Assembly: GCA_963556145.1 (NCBI GenBank)
Contig: OY744465.1
Coordinates: 310,001-374,000 of the forward strand
Direction: 5' to 3'
Origin: Hygrocybe punicea
Taxonomy: Eukaryota; Basidiomycota; Agaricomycetes; Agaricales; Hygrophoraceae
DNA: 64,000 nucleotides
Position 1 is the stretch's first letter; each line of letters starts with the position of its first letter. Below the pieces are notes generated by a model, which did not search any database, was not told the origin of the DNA, and saw only the letters and a program-made list of their open reading frames with translations. This document shows, in pieces, positions 45,688-56,087 of the stretch. The position numbers were made by a program, and so were the translations under genes.

Positions 45688-46634
45688 TAGGGCACAGCAT
45701 GGGTACGGGTTTACCCGCGGTTATTCCAAAACGGGTAATTCGGGTTCGGGTACGGTGTTTCGGTTTGCACACCTTGTCAAAACCGTACCCGTTATCCGCG
45801 GGTGATGGGTTTTCATGGGTCTGTCAACCCAAGCCCCAGGTAGGTTTTTTCTTTGTTATTTACTTTATTTTCACATTAATTTCTTTACTTTTGCTAAGTT
45901 CGCGTGATATTTGCTACCACAACCGTGACAAGCGCAAACACAACAACAATGACAACAAGAAAACCTACGAACGACAATGACAACGACAACCACGACAACC
46001 CCGCACGCCAAAAATGAACCACCAAAGTCGTGACGGCGACAACAACGATAGAAAGGAAAGCTGGGAGGGTGGTGCGCCCACTTACTGGCCCAGGTACGTC
46101 CCCCAAATCCAGTCCCAATGACATCGGCTAACGAGGGGAATGGACGAGGCAAGGACGAAGACAGACACAGCAACAACGGTCCCACCTCGCGAACATGCTC
46201 CGGCCGCGTCAATTGACGTGCGGACGCCCATGGAAAGTCCCCAGCCCCATCCAACCTCGCAAAAACAGTCGGAGCGCGTCAATTGACGCGTCCCCGTTGT
46301 TCACGAGGTAGTTAGCATGTGCGGACGCCCATGGAAAGTCCCTGGCCCCATCCAACCTCGCGAAAATGGTCCCACCTCGCGAAAACGCCCTGGCCACGTC
46401 AATAGACGTGCGGACGCCCATGGAAAGTGCCCGGCCCCATCCAACCTCGCGAAAACAGACGGAGCACGTCAATTGACATGCTCCCATTGTTCGCGAGGTA
46501 GTTAGGATGGAACACGGCGGGTACCCGCAGATAATGGGTACGGGTTGTACCCGTCATTGGAGCGGGTACGGTTTCCGCGGGTACGGGTGCGGTGTCGGGA
46601 ATTCTGACCTGTGGTATACCCGTGCCGTGCCTTA
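45688..46634. mobile_element. hAT MITE with ACCCGT-rich ends
   Basis: TIRs TAGGGCACAGCATGGGTA (left) and TAAGGCACGGCACGGGTA (right, complement). GGGGCGGA flanks both ends (45680-45687 and 46635-46642), a perfect 8-bp duplication. Subterminal ACCCGT/ACGGGT clusters fill 45700-45830 and 46510-46625. The interior repeats a unit of about 110 bp around ACGTCAATTGACGT and TGGAAAGTCCC. Non-coding. Confidence 0.88.
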
Positions 46635-46639
46635 GGGGC

Positions 46640-47303
46640 GGAAACGGTGGAATACATCGAAAACAGCGTATGTTTGGGGCTGGCGTGGGTTTCTGGGGAC
46701 GGTAAGGGCTCAGACGGTGGGGGCATGTCACGGATGGCCTCTGGGGATGACGGCAAGGGTGGAGACGTGGACGGCTGGCGACACAAGGGTGAAACGAGGG
46801 CAGATACGTTGGGACAGGTCGAAAATGGCATCCGTTGAGTGTCGGCACGGTTTTCTGGAGACGGCGCGGGCTCAAATGGTAGTGGCGTGCCGATACTTGC
46901 TGCCAGGGACGACGGAGAGGGCGCAGAGGGGGTCGGCGGGCGAGTCGAGATGGAAACGGGGGCGGAGGCATCGATACGCGTGTCATCCTCGCGTTGGAGG
47001 AGGTGGACGCGTTTTCCTGGTGACGGCTTGGGGTCAAACGGCGGGGACGCGTGATGGATCACTGCTGGGGACGACGGCGAGGGCGTAGGCGCAAGTGGTG
47101 GGCAAAACGAGACGGAAACGGGGGCGGATGCGTTGATACGCGTTGAAGATGGCGTCTGTTGGGTGTAGGTGGGGCTTTCTGGTGACGGCGCGGGGACAGA
47201 CGGTGGGAGCGTGTCATGGTTCACTTCTGGGGACGACGGCGTGGCTGTAGACGTGAACGTGGGGCAAAACGGGGGCAAAACGGAGGCAGACACGCTGAGA
47301 CAC
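46640..47303 (-). repeat. About 160-bp tandem repeat inside a minus-strand Pro/Ser-rich frame
   Basis: Four diverged units, each giving on the minus strand SASV/SAPV, then TPSPSSP-like, then a PPFxPxPSP block of about 53 residues. The open frame (46502-47293) runs through them but carries no other domain. The repeat resumes at 49633-49868, on the other side of the TRIM-like element, so that element inserted into the array. The array belongs to the LTR-X interior. Confidence 0.7.
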
Positions 47304-47469
47304 TGCAGCAGTAGCTGCTAGCCCCTAGGACCCTGGAGACCCTTAGCTGGTAGATTCCCTTTCCTGTAGTAGCTTAGTCATCCATCTTTGGGTTTTCCTC
47401 AGCTTTCCCCTCCCAGCCGCGGCTCCCTCTGAGCTCTTCCCCTGAGGTCCGGAGAGTCATTCTCCAACA

Positions 47470-47502
47470 TGGTGATGAGAAGGATTCGAGCCACGCGACT
47501 GT
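47470..47502 (+). promoter_or_regulatory. Extended primer-binding site of the TRIM-like element
   Basis: Starting at the LTR end, TGGTGATGAGAAGG then ATTCGAGCC. Its complement ends in CCA and contains GGCTCGAATCC, which looks like a T arm, then a 7-base acceptor strand and discriminator A. The match to tRNA structure therefore extends far beyond the usual 12-18 bases. The tRNA identity was not determined. Confidence 0.65.
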
Positions 47503-47770
47503 AGGACCAGATCTCGAAAGGATCAACACACGAAATTTCGAACACAGAAGGAAACTTGTCAGGAAATCGACAGGACGCGCAAACGAAGCGCAAAACGCAA
47601 CAGAATCAACACCATTCACCCACCCATCTCATTTACATCAGTTTTTGTTTCTTATTATTCCATCCTGTTTTTCTCGCATTCAAATTTGGTTCAACTTCTT
47701 CACACGCTCGAATTACCCATTTCCGACTATTTCTCTGTTCATACAACTCACCCGACTACGGAACTATGCT

Positions 47771-47947
47771 ATGGCACCAAGAAAACGCGACCCAAAGGTC
47801 ATGAAGACTGAAAAAGAACTCCATGCGGAACGCGACGCACAAATTCTGGAGCTGCAAAAACGGCTAGCAGCAGAACGCGAGGAGAAAGAGAAAAACGCGG
47901 AGAAAAAGATGAAGGAAAAGATGCGACAGAAAGAAAAGACGGCGTGA
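47771..47947 (+). CDS. Short coiled-coil ORF of the TRIM-like element
   Basis: 58 codons starting MAPRKRDPKVMKTEKELHAE and continuing as an almost pure Lys/Glu helix (LQKRLAAEREEKEKNAEKK). It ends with TGA at 47945. The composition predicts a charged coiled coil. A following intron (GTACGC near 47973 to CACCACAG near 48010) might link it to the downstream Pro-rich frame, but the TGA lies before that donor. Confidence 0.4.
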   Translation: MAPRKRDPKVMKTEKELHAERDAQILELQKRLAAEREEKEKNAEKKMKEKMRQKEKTA

Positions 47948-48112
47948 CAAGTCCTCTGTCATGCAACGGAAGGTACGCACCTCGAATCGACGGCCCAGGA
48001 CTCACCACAGGCAGAAAACACGCGGCTAACAACGGCCGCAAAACCATTCGCACCCCCCAAGCTACCAACTGCCTCACAAGTCCCCGCAACATCCACGGCA
48101 CCCCCGTCTGCC

Positions 48113-49409
48113 ATGTCTCAAGCCCCAAAGCCGTCCACACGCACGTCCAACACGCCGCCATCGTACAACGCGCCCGCCACGTCACCACTTGCCCAAACGC
48201 CGCTGCTGCCGCGTATGCAACCAACGGCACCCCAAAACGCAACAGAGATACCCAGACTTCAACACCAACTCCCAGCCCCATCCCCATCGACTCAGAAACG
48301 GCCAATGCCAATGCTGGCACGCCCAAACGAGACCCAGCCCAGCCCAGCCGCTACTGCCACGTCACCAGCCCCCACGCGTCGAGAAACGCCCCACGTCCCA
48401 ACATCGACCACTGACATGTCGATACCGGCCAGACCACGGCCCCACGCAGCCGTCCAACGCATCGATACCAGCCCAAATGCCGCCGCCTTTGTCTGCACCA
48501 CCAGGGACACCCCAGAACACATCAAGCACGCCCCAAAATGACACGCGTACGCGAACGCAAACACAGACGCCCCATACCCATTACGCGCCCCGAGACACGT
48601 CGCGAATGGCCTCACGGACACCGGGTACCCCGCAGACGCCCCAAAACACGTCGCGAACGCGAACAGAGACACCCCAGGCCTCCTACACGCCCCAAAACGC
48701 GCCGCGAGTGGCCCCACAGACGCCCCAAGCCTCCTACACACCCCAAAACGCGCTGCAAATGGCCCCACAGACGCCCCGTACCCGAACGGAGCCCCAGGAC
48801 ATGCACCCCGAAGAGCCACAGCGTGATATACCCCCCCCAGTACCGCCGTTAACCCCTGTTTTTGTCCCACAGCTCTATAGCATATATAAATGCGATTTTT
48901 CTGACCTATGTACAGGTGCTCGACCATGGAGCAGCACATGCCGCCACAACCGTCGCCTGTTACCCCAATGCCATGCCCGTCACCCATTTTCCAACCCAGC
49001 CGTACAGCAACCTTGCCAACTAGCCCCCACCGAAGTTATCCCACCGATCGCACCGCCCCCACGACTCGTTGACACAGGTACTCAGACTATGGAAGATGAA
49101 CGGCCGACAATCTTCCCCATATCAACATCGTATGGTCCTGTCCACTCATCGATAGCACTTGCCCTTGGTGTGGCCATCCCGTTTGTGATTGATCGATCAT
49201 GGGCTATAGCCGAGCTTGCATGGGGCCCAGGAATCGACTCACGGTACACCCTCTTAGAGCTTCTTCCCCCAGATGTGAACATTATGCTACATGTTCTCAT
49301 GGAGATTGTACACCCTCAGCATGGCAACCACGACCCGCTCTTAGGACCCCTCTTAGCACCGGTGATAGTGAGGATAGTAGATGAGTGGGTGGAGTTTCAG
49401 GGAGGATGA
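48113..49409 (+). CDS. Pro/Thr/Gln-rich protein of the TRIM-like element
   Basis: Two overlapping frames cover this span. The first (48113-48541) reads MSQAPKPSTRTSNTPPSYN. The second is open to 49409. In its middle it has 15-20-residue repeats (TPQASYTPQNA, APQTP). Its C-terminal 110 residues are less biased and look globular (FPISTSYGPVHSSIALALG, LLELLPPDVNIMLHVLMEI, APVIVRIVDEWVEF). A frameshift probably lies between the frames near 48500. No known domain. Position suggests a product specific to this non-autonomous family. Confidence 0.4.
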
Positions 49410-49632
49410 GATTTTCAGAGGCAGGAGATGTGTGCGAGGGCGCACACCATTGTGGAGGGGGGTACCTGCAGCAGTAGCTGCTAGCCCCTAGGACCCTGGA
49501 GACCCTTAGCTGGTAGATTCCCTTTCCTGTAGTAGCTTAGTCATCCATCTTTGGGTTTTCCTCAGCTTTCCCCTCCCAGCCACGGCTCCCTCTGAGCTCT
49601 TCCCCTGAGGTCCGGAAAGTCGTTCTCCGACG

Positions 49633-49868
49633 TGTGGAACATGGCCTTGGGCGCGCGGGGACGTGTTTTCCTGGGGATGGCGTGAGTGCAGACGGTGGGC
49701 ATAGGTCGTGACTTGCATCTGGGGATGACGGCGAGTCCATAGATGTGAACGGGGGGTGATTTGAGCCAGAAACGAGGGGGGACGCGTCGATATGGGTGTT
49801 AACGTTGCGTTGGCATGCGCGGACGCGTTTTCCTGCACGGGAACCACGGGGACGGCGAGGACGGGCGT
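49633..49868 (-). repeat. Continuation of the LTR-X tandem repeat
   Basis: Further units of the array at 46640-47303, recognised by GACGTGTTTTCCTGGGGAT and CTGGGGATGACGGCG, between the TRIM-like element and the gypsy2 left LTR. Confidence 0.6.
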
Positions 49869-50662
49869 TGAAAAGGCGAGGTCAGGGTGGCTGCGGAATA
49901 GTAATCCTAAGCCTGTGGGGGTCAGCGTAGAAGTGACTAGGAATAGTCTAACAAGCTTCAGTAAAATGATAGGATATAAATGGTAAGAAGCCGCCGAGTA
50001 AACTACTGAAATCTATTGAGACCGGTCGAAGCCAACGAAGCCGACGATGTCGGGTACGGCAGGTCGGGTGTCGGGTGACGAGGGATGTAGAGATAAAGGC
50101 GGTAGAACGACGGGGAGAGCGTCGAGGAATCCGACGAGCAATGTGTGCGATGGATTTTACTGAGAGACTAATTCTCAGAGAGAGGAAATGGGGGAACTGG
50201 TTTCTTATTCAGAGACGGCGCTTGGGCACCGTTTTTATACTACAAATTTCTGTACCTAGATTCGGACGAGAGTCCTCGGCCGATGAGAGAAAACAAAGGA
50301 GAATAAAAATGGAAAAGTAGGAAGGGGGTTGTGAGGCGACCATGACAGGGAAAATGGGTGGAAGATATAAAAACCGTAAAAGATGTAATATACTTTACTA
50401 TATCTCCATAAGGGAGACACTAGGCGCGAATAAGGCAAGTCCGACGTCGGGATTCCAGTCCGATGAGATCTATCTTTGATATTTGAAGTTCTGTGAGTTT
50501 AGGAGATGGACCGACCAGGTACGTGAGCGGCCGTGCTAGTCGGTATGCATCGGGTTGCGTCGGGTTGCGTCAGGTTTGAGCGTAGATTGTTAGAGACGTT
50601 GGGTTTGAGCGGATTTGCGAGATATCGATGTTACGGCCTCAGAGGGTCGAGGACCCTCTACA
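49869..50662 (-). repeat. gypsy2 3' LTR (794 bp)
   Basis: Left copy. Minus-strand sequence starts TGTAGAGGGTCCTCGACCCT; its other end reads TTTTCA where the right copy has TTTACA. It lies directly upstream of the antisense gene and may supply that gene's promoter. Confidence 0.93.
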
Positions 50663-50832
50663 TCTCCTTGGGTCTTCTAATAGAGACCATCCATGGTCGA
50701 GAATATGGGGTCTCCAAATGCGGGTCGCGAATGTGGCCAATCACGTGAGCGGCCAAACAATGGCAAAGTAAAGAAAATAAAAAAAATCTCTTTGTTGATC
50801 CGACCTTTCCTCTACACCATCACACGCCCACC
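50663..50832 (+). promoter_or_regulatory. Leader region of the antisense gene
   Basis: 170 bp between the 3' LTR and the ATG. It contains AATAAAAAAAATCTC and then a pyrimidine-rich run (CTTTCCTCTACACCATC) directly before the start, the kind of initiator region common in basidiomycete genes. No TATA box seen. Confidence 0.4.
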
Positions 50833-52037
50833 ATGTCCCAAACCTACGACAACTTCCTCGCCTTCGTCAAAAGCATCGAACCTGATGTCCAGGCGGACTA
50901 CGAAGAGGCCGTTAACGCAGTCACCGTGTTTCACAGCGACGACCTCGTTACGATGGTAGACGGCAATGAGGGGATGGCCCAGCGATGGGTAAGCGGCCAC
51001 AAGAAAGCGCTAGTGAGTTTCCCGATTGATTACGCGTGTCCTAAGATAGCTCATGTCGTCCCACTAGCGTGCTTATCATGGAATCGTCGCAGAACTCCGA
51101 GCTAGTGGTACGGGGCCAGTAACGCCACCGCTATGGGCCGACTGCCAATCATACGCTAACGATGTCGAAGAGTGGCTGAAAGAAGCGGTGGACCGAGAGA
51201 GGCAGGAAAAGGAAGAAGCTAGATGGTGGGCGGACGAGGAAGTCGCTACGCAGGAAGAGGAGGCCAGACGGTTGGCAGAGGCAAAGGCACGAGCGGAGGC
51301 GGAGAAAAGGCGAAAGGCGGCAGAGGAAAGGTGGGAGCGGCTTAGAATAGAACAGCACAAGCAGCACTGGACTCAAGAAGCAGACCAGGTTGAAAAGGAT
51401 GGAGCCACGTATCGGCGGCAGCTCAGCGAGGAACGGCGAGCTGAAGAAAACGCGTCGGTCGCGGGTGAACCAGGGACTGGGTCGATTCTGGAAGGCGAAG
51501 TCGCAGTTGAGCCAGAGGAAGGCCCCGTCGACCCGGCACCAGAGACACCGGCCGATGTAGAAGATGTAGATATGCCGGGCGTAGAGATCGGAGATTTGGC
51601 TGGTACGACGGTGAGTTCCTGTGTTGGTTCATTTGTTCTTTAGTCACTGATCCTGGTAACAGTTCACCGGGCTGTTTCCTCTACAAGCCTGCACCAACTG
51701 CGTCAAGGCTCAAGAGGCGTGTCGAGGCATCACGGGCTACGTGTGCGAACGATGCCGGAGGCTGAAGAAAAGATGTACTAACGCTACACACCGGACGGGT
51801 GGGGGTCGGCGCAAGGTGGATACCGGAAAGGGCAAAGAGGTCGCGGTTGGCATGAGGAAGCCATTGTCGTTCACGACAAAGCCGATCCGCAGTAGGCCTG
51901 CCCGGGCCTCAACGAGCAAACCGCGGGTCGAGGATGTGGAATCGGTTGAGGACAATGACTTGACGAGGAAGAGTCGGAGGAAGAGCGGCCGACGAAAAGG
52001 CTTAGGGCGGCCTCAGCAGCAAACCCGTTTGTTTTGA
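50833..52037 (+). CDS. Antisense cargo gene of gypsy2: coiled-coil Zn2Cys6 protein
   Basis: Three exons (50833-51012, 51068-51610, 51663-52037) with 55- and 52-bp introns bounded by GTGAGT and AG, all in phase 0, give 365 residues. The ATG is in CCCACCATGT. Residues 1-100 start MSQTYDNFLAFVKSIEPDV and look globular. Residues 101-170 are a charged helix (EAKARAEAEKRRKAAEERW). Cys251, 254, 261, 269, 272 and 279 fit C-x2-C-x6-C-x7-C-x2-C-x6-C, exactly the fungal binuclear zinc cluster. A basic Arg/Lys-rich tail follows. Zn2Cys6 proteins bind DNA as transcription regulators. Lying antisense, its introns survive in the element's RNA. The role in the element is unknown. Confidence 0.8.
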
Positions 52038-52039
52038 CA

Positions 52040-52228
52040 ATGGAAAATTACGAGCAGGTGTCGGCGCGGCTGGCGGTCCTTACGGAGGAGCTGGGAGCCC
52101 TGGGCACCAACATCAACCATCACCTCGTCCACTTCGTTCAAGAGTTCCAGCGGCTCCGCATCGATCTCGAACGGTCGACCTCAAGGTTGGCGATGTTGAA
52201 GCGGGACTACGAGACCGGCCGCCTGTAA
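52040..52228 (+). CDS. Small helical ORF following the antisense Zn2Cys6 gene
   Basis: 62 codons, MENYEQVSARLAVLTEELGA onward, a probable coiled coil (LVHFVQEFQRLRIDLERST). Its ATG lies 2 bases after the TGA of the preceding frame, in a different frame. It may be a true C-terminal part cut off by an indel, or a second product of the same transcript. No intron that would join them was found. Confidence 0.5.
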   Translation: MENYEQVSARLAVLTEELGALGTNINHHLVHFVQEFQRLRIDLERSTSRLAMLKRDYETGRL

Positions 52229-52435
52229 AATAGAAAAAAATAACGAGCCCGTTGTATATATATAAAAAAATATATCGTGTACATAAAAGACGTGTCAGCT
52301 TGTTCACCCAGCTAAGGAAAGCCGATCGGCTCCCAAAGACATAGGACTATTCGCATCATTCGACATATCGTTTAGAAAACTAAGAGGAACTAAATGAAAT
52401 GGGGGTATAACGTGGACAGAATATAAATGAAATGC

Positions 52436-53319
52436 TTAATCGTCGTCGGGTGAGGAGTCTATGGAGGGCGGGTACGTCGGATCATCAAGATCGTTTGAAT
52501 CGGTATCGTCGGCATCGGGGTATTGTAAGAAATCGTCCAACGGTATCGATATTTTTGAGCGGGCGTGGTAGGGTATGACTCGGAAAGCGGCAAATCGGGA
52601 TCTAGAAACCGCACCGTCGAGTTCAGCGAGTATGTAGGATCCACCTTCCGTTTTCCTGACGACAACCATGGGTCCAAAGTACCGCGGCTTAGCTTTACGA
52701 TCGAGAGACATTTCGATACGTGAATTTCGGACGAGAACAAGGTTACCGGGTTCGAAGTTGAAAACTTTGATCGTGTTGGCATATTTCTGCTCAAATTGCC
52801 GGGCGGACGCGAGCTGAAATTTGGTAAGCTTTTCTTTGACCCGATCGAGGTCGGCTTCTCGTTTACAAAGTTGTCGGGCGCGGATGACTATGAGGTTGGT
52901 CGTAGACATCGTATCTTGCGTTGGAACCATGTACGTAGCTTTGGCAAAATCAAATGGAAAAAGCGGTTCTACTCCGTGTGTGATGTAGTAGGACGAGTAT
53001 CCGAGGCTTTTGTGTGTAGTGACCCGTTCGGCCCAAAATACGGAGTGGGTTACAGTATGCCATTTCTTTTCATCTCCGTCACAACTTTTCATAATGGCCT
53101 CCCGGACATCAAGATGTTGACGCTCAACGGGTCCGTTCGCTTGTGAGTTATAGGGCGAAATGCGGATGTGCCGGATACCGTAGCGGGAGGTGAGATAGTC
53201 GAGCGCTTCTACGAACGGCTTGCCGTTGTCAGTAACGATTTCTTCGAGAGCGCCCCAACGGCATAAGATATCCTCGAACAAGAACGTGCCGATGGTGGAG
53301 CCGGTCTCGCGGCGTAACA
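52436..53319 (-). pseudogene. pol: gypsy2 integrase C-terminal half
   Basis: 294 codons in the frame after the deletion. The second core Asp lies in EEIVTDNGKPF and the Glu in NGPVERQHLDVRE, so the D-D-E triad is present across the frameshift. A GPF-type segment (KPRYFGPMVVVRKTEGGSY) is followed by an acidic tail with no chromodomain. The 3' end converges on the antisense gene, 207 bp away. Confidence 0.87.
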
Positions 53320-54723
53320 TGCGAACTCAGGGTAGGCGGACAGGGAGCAACGGGCTTGGACAATGTATCGATAGCCGCCGGATTGTGGCATAAACATTGT
53401 GTCGACATACGCTTTACGAAATAGTGAGGCCAGTGTAGCGACGGTGGGCGGAATGTGGTGATAACGCATTTGGCGTACTTGGCACTGATGACAAGACTGG
53501 ACGTACCACTTAACGTTGTGGTCGAGGTGCGGCCACCAGAAACGATTGAGCAGCCAGGTGCGGACGGAAAATATGCCTTTATGGCCAAGAGAGTCGTGAG
53601 CGTCTTTGAGTAAATGAAGCCAGCAGTCGGGCGGTATGACGAGTTTGTGTTTTCCGTGACGGTCTTTACGCCAAAGCTTGTTATCGGTGACGAAGAATTC
53701 AAGGGCGTATCGTAAGAACAGATGGTATTCTTCATCCGTGAAGTTCGCGGGTCGGGTTAGATCTCGTAACCAGGTCTCGACGAGGGCAAGACGAGCGTCG
53801 GCCGCGCGGGCTTTATCGGATCGCAGTATGTCAGAAACGGCTTCCTGATTTGTGTAGACGAGGACGGCGGGTAACTCGTGGAGTCGGTCGGCTGTGGCAC
53901 AGCAGCGGCTGCATACGGCAATCGGCTTAGACAGCGTGGGGACGGGTCGGTAGTTAACGACTTCCATAAAAAAACCGTAAGAGTGGTCGAGCCAATCGTC
54001 GGAGTCGTTGATCTCCTTGGGGTCTTCTGCAGCGCGGGGACGTCTGGAGAGTCCGTCAGGTGCACCGTGTGTGGAAGCGGGTACGTGAACGAGTCTAAAA
54101 TCAAATAAGAGCATGCCAGCTATCCATCGGTTGATTGTAGCATTGGGCTGAATGTCGGGGTTGTTGAGCATCCCTTTTATGTACTTCGCATCGACTTCGA
54201 CGGTGAGGTTGCGGACGCTGATAATGAAAATCCGGTAGGTGTGGAGGGCCCTGAAGAGACTGTAAAGCTCGAGCTTGGACTGGGAGTATCGGGCTTTGCG
54301 CTCGTTCCATGATATTGAACCGAATCGATTCGGATAGCGCTTTCCGTCGGCGCGGATTTGCATAAGAACGAAGCCGACTCCAAGAATGGATGAATCGACG
54401 GCGAGAATGACCTCCCATTCACGTGTGTAATCGATAGCGCGCAGCGCTGGCGATGAAATGATGGCATTTTTGAGGTAGTCGACGGCGGTCTCTTCTTCTT
54501 CACCAAATTCGAAGGGTATACCTTTGCGGGTAAGACGGACGAGGGGTCGGGAGTGGAGCGAGAAGTCTTTGATAAAAATACGCAAGACGCCGCAGATACC
54601 GAGAAAGGCGCGAACTTCGGTAAGGTTGGTCGGCAGTGGCCAATCGCGAATCTTCTGTACTTTGGAGTCGTCGGCTACTCTTCCTTCGTATGTGCATCGG
54701 TGGCCAACAACGATGACTGAGGG
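53320..54723 (-). pseudogene. pol: gypsy2 RNase H and integrase N-terminal half
   Basis: From the TGA the frame passes the RT thumb/connection (LRIFIKDFSLHSRPLVRL) into RNase H (ILAVDSSILGVGFVLMQ, SKLELYSLFRALH, VEVDAKYIKGML). Next is the integrase zinc site (HDSLGHKGIFSV...CHQCQ) and the first core Asp in AYVDTMFMP. A one-base deletion near 53320 (EF then MLRRETGSTIG in the next frame) ends it. Confidence 0.87.
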
Positions 54724-55536
54724 TCAACACAACTCGAGTTTCTTGCCGTTAAAGGTACTGCCGACATAGCGGAAATGCTGGATGACGCGGTTGACACCTT
54801 GGAAGTGCTCCCAAATGAAACGTCGAATTGCCGGGTTCTCGGGTATGGTCTCGTAGGTACCGTCGGGTTGCTCGTAATGGGTTGGAGGTCCTTTGACGGG
54901 AATATCGTCCATATACGGAACCGCAAGATGAGGGATTTCATCATGGAGGATGTACGTGGAGTCACCGTGTAGGATCTGCGGGGAATTTGTGTATCCCATA
55001 GCGATCCGCGTAAGTCGAAGCGTTCCGAGTGGAGACTGAAAGGTCATATAGTCCCGAGATGAGGGGTGGACGAGGGGTTGGTCAAAAGAGACGAAGAGGT
55101 CGAAGGAAGCGTAGCAAGAGTGGCTGCCAAAGGCCTCGGCCAAGTGCTCGGTCATGGGTGGTACGGCGGGATCGCGGATAGTGACGGCGTTAAGCAGCTG
55201 TAGATCATGAACAATTCGAAGGGACTTCCCATCCTTTTTCAAAACGCAGAACCAACGGGAGCGGTATGATGAATTCGAGGGTTCATAGGTACCGGCGTTA
55301 ATTTTATCTTTGATGATGCCGATGACTTCGTTAAGGATACCGGGTGGGATTGGGATATTGCGATGGACCCACGGGTCATGCGGTATGGTGGGAATGTGGA
55401 TCGGCGGGAAGTAGTCCGTGTTGAATTGCCCTTTTTCGGATTCGTTCCAGGCAAAAGCGGCTTCTTGCGTTTTGATGATATGGTGGCCAAGTTTCTCTTC
55501 CTCAGGCCAAAGGAAACCATCCGGGTTCATCGGCAT
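54724..55536 (-). pseudogene. pol: gypsy2 reverse transcriptase
   Basis: 270 codons. Recognisable RT blocks are WFCVLKKDGKSLRIVHDLQ, CYASFDLFVSFDQ (first catalytic Asp), TRIAMGYTNSPQ and the catalytic VPYMDDIPVKGP. It ends in KKLELC and an in-frame TGA at 54724-54726. Translation beyond the stop continues the same protein (PSVIVVGHRCTYEGRV, WPLPTNLTEVRAFLGICG). Confidence 0.88.
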
Positions 55537-55545
55537 CGCGTCGTG

Positions 55546-55848
55546 TCATTCCTGGGTATAGCGGGTGCCGGGTGTAAAGTCAGGCGGGTGAGTCGGGAGC
55601 GTGGGTAAGTCGGCTAGCGGGTCGCCGGTGATCTCGCGTATTATCCGGTATTCGTCGGGAAGAGTGGTAGAAATTGGGCGGATACGATCGGCTACCTTCT
55701 TATACTTTTTCTTGGTGACGACTCCTTTTAGGTCCCTGGTAGGGGGGGTGGTATACGAGATATAAGTAGCGTGTTCAGTAGGGGCTTTGTTACAAGTTTT
55801 CGAAGAAGAAGAAATAGGTGACGCGGGAGCGGAGACGGAACAAGACAA
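55546..55848 (-). pseudogene. pol: gypsy2 pol N-terminal fragment, ended by a premature TGA
   Basis: 100 codons leading to YRIIREITGDPLADLP and TPGTRYTQE, then TGA at 55546-55548. The frame simply continues on the other side of the stop with HDAMPMNPDGFLWPEE. In related elements I recall Arg at this point, so a CGA to TGA change is likely. Confidence 0.8.
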
Positions 55849-56087
55849 AGGAAGGGTATCGGTAGTACGTATCTGATTTTATACATCGGTCAACAATGAA
55901 ATGTACTGGGCGGCAGTCTGAGGCTGAGACGAAGAGAAATCTAAATCGATAGAAAAACATAAGTCCTCTTCTAGGGGAAACGGCAAAAGGGAAGCATAGT
56001 TCGTGGTATAGGTGTGGTCGCTTTCGAGTGGCGGCTTCTCATCTCCTGGTGCGTCCTTCCCGAGAGGTATCTCCGGGTCCTCGACTT

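Larger units (their letters stand above)
47304..49632 (+). mobile_element. TRIM-like non-autonomous LTR element with 166-bp LTRs
   Basis: Direct repeats at 47304-47469 and 49467-49632 start TGCAGCAGTAGCTGCTAGCC and are about 95% alike by eye. A tRNA-complementary PBS follows the left one, and a purine tract (GGAGGGGGG) precedes the right one by 4 bases. The 2-kb interior encodes no reverse transcriptase. No clean target duplication is visible (GACAC against TGTGG), and the right LTR ends CG rather than CA. It interrupts the tandem repeat of LTR-X. Confidence 0.8.

Noticed and set aside
50075..50320. 81-codon ORF present identically in both gypsy2 LTRs
   Set aside because: It lies wholly within the LTR on the strand opposite to the element, has no start context or domain, and appears twice only because LTRs are duplicated.
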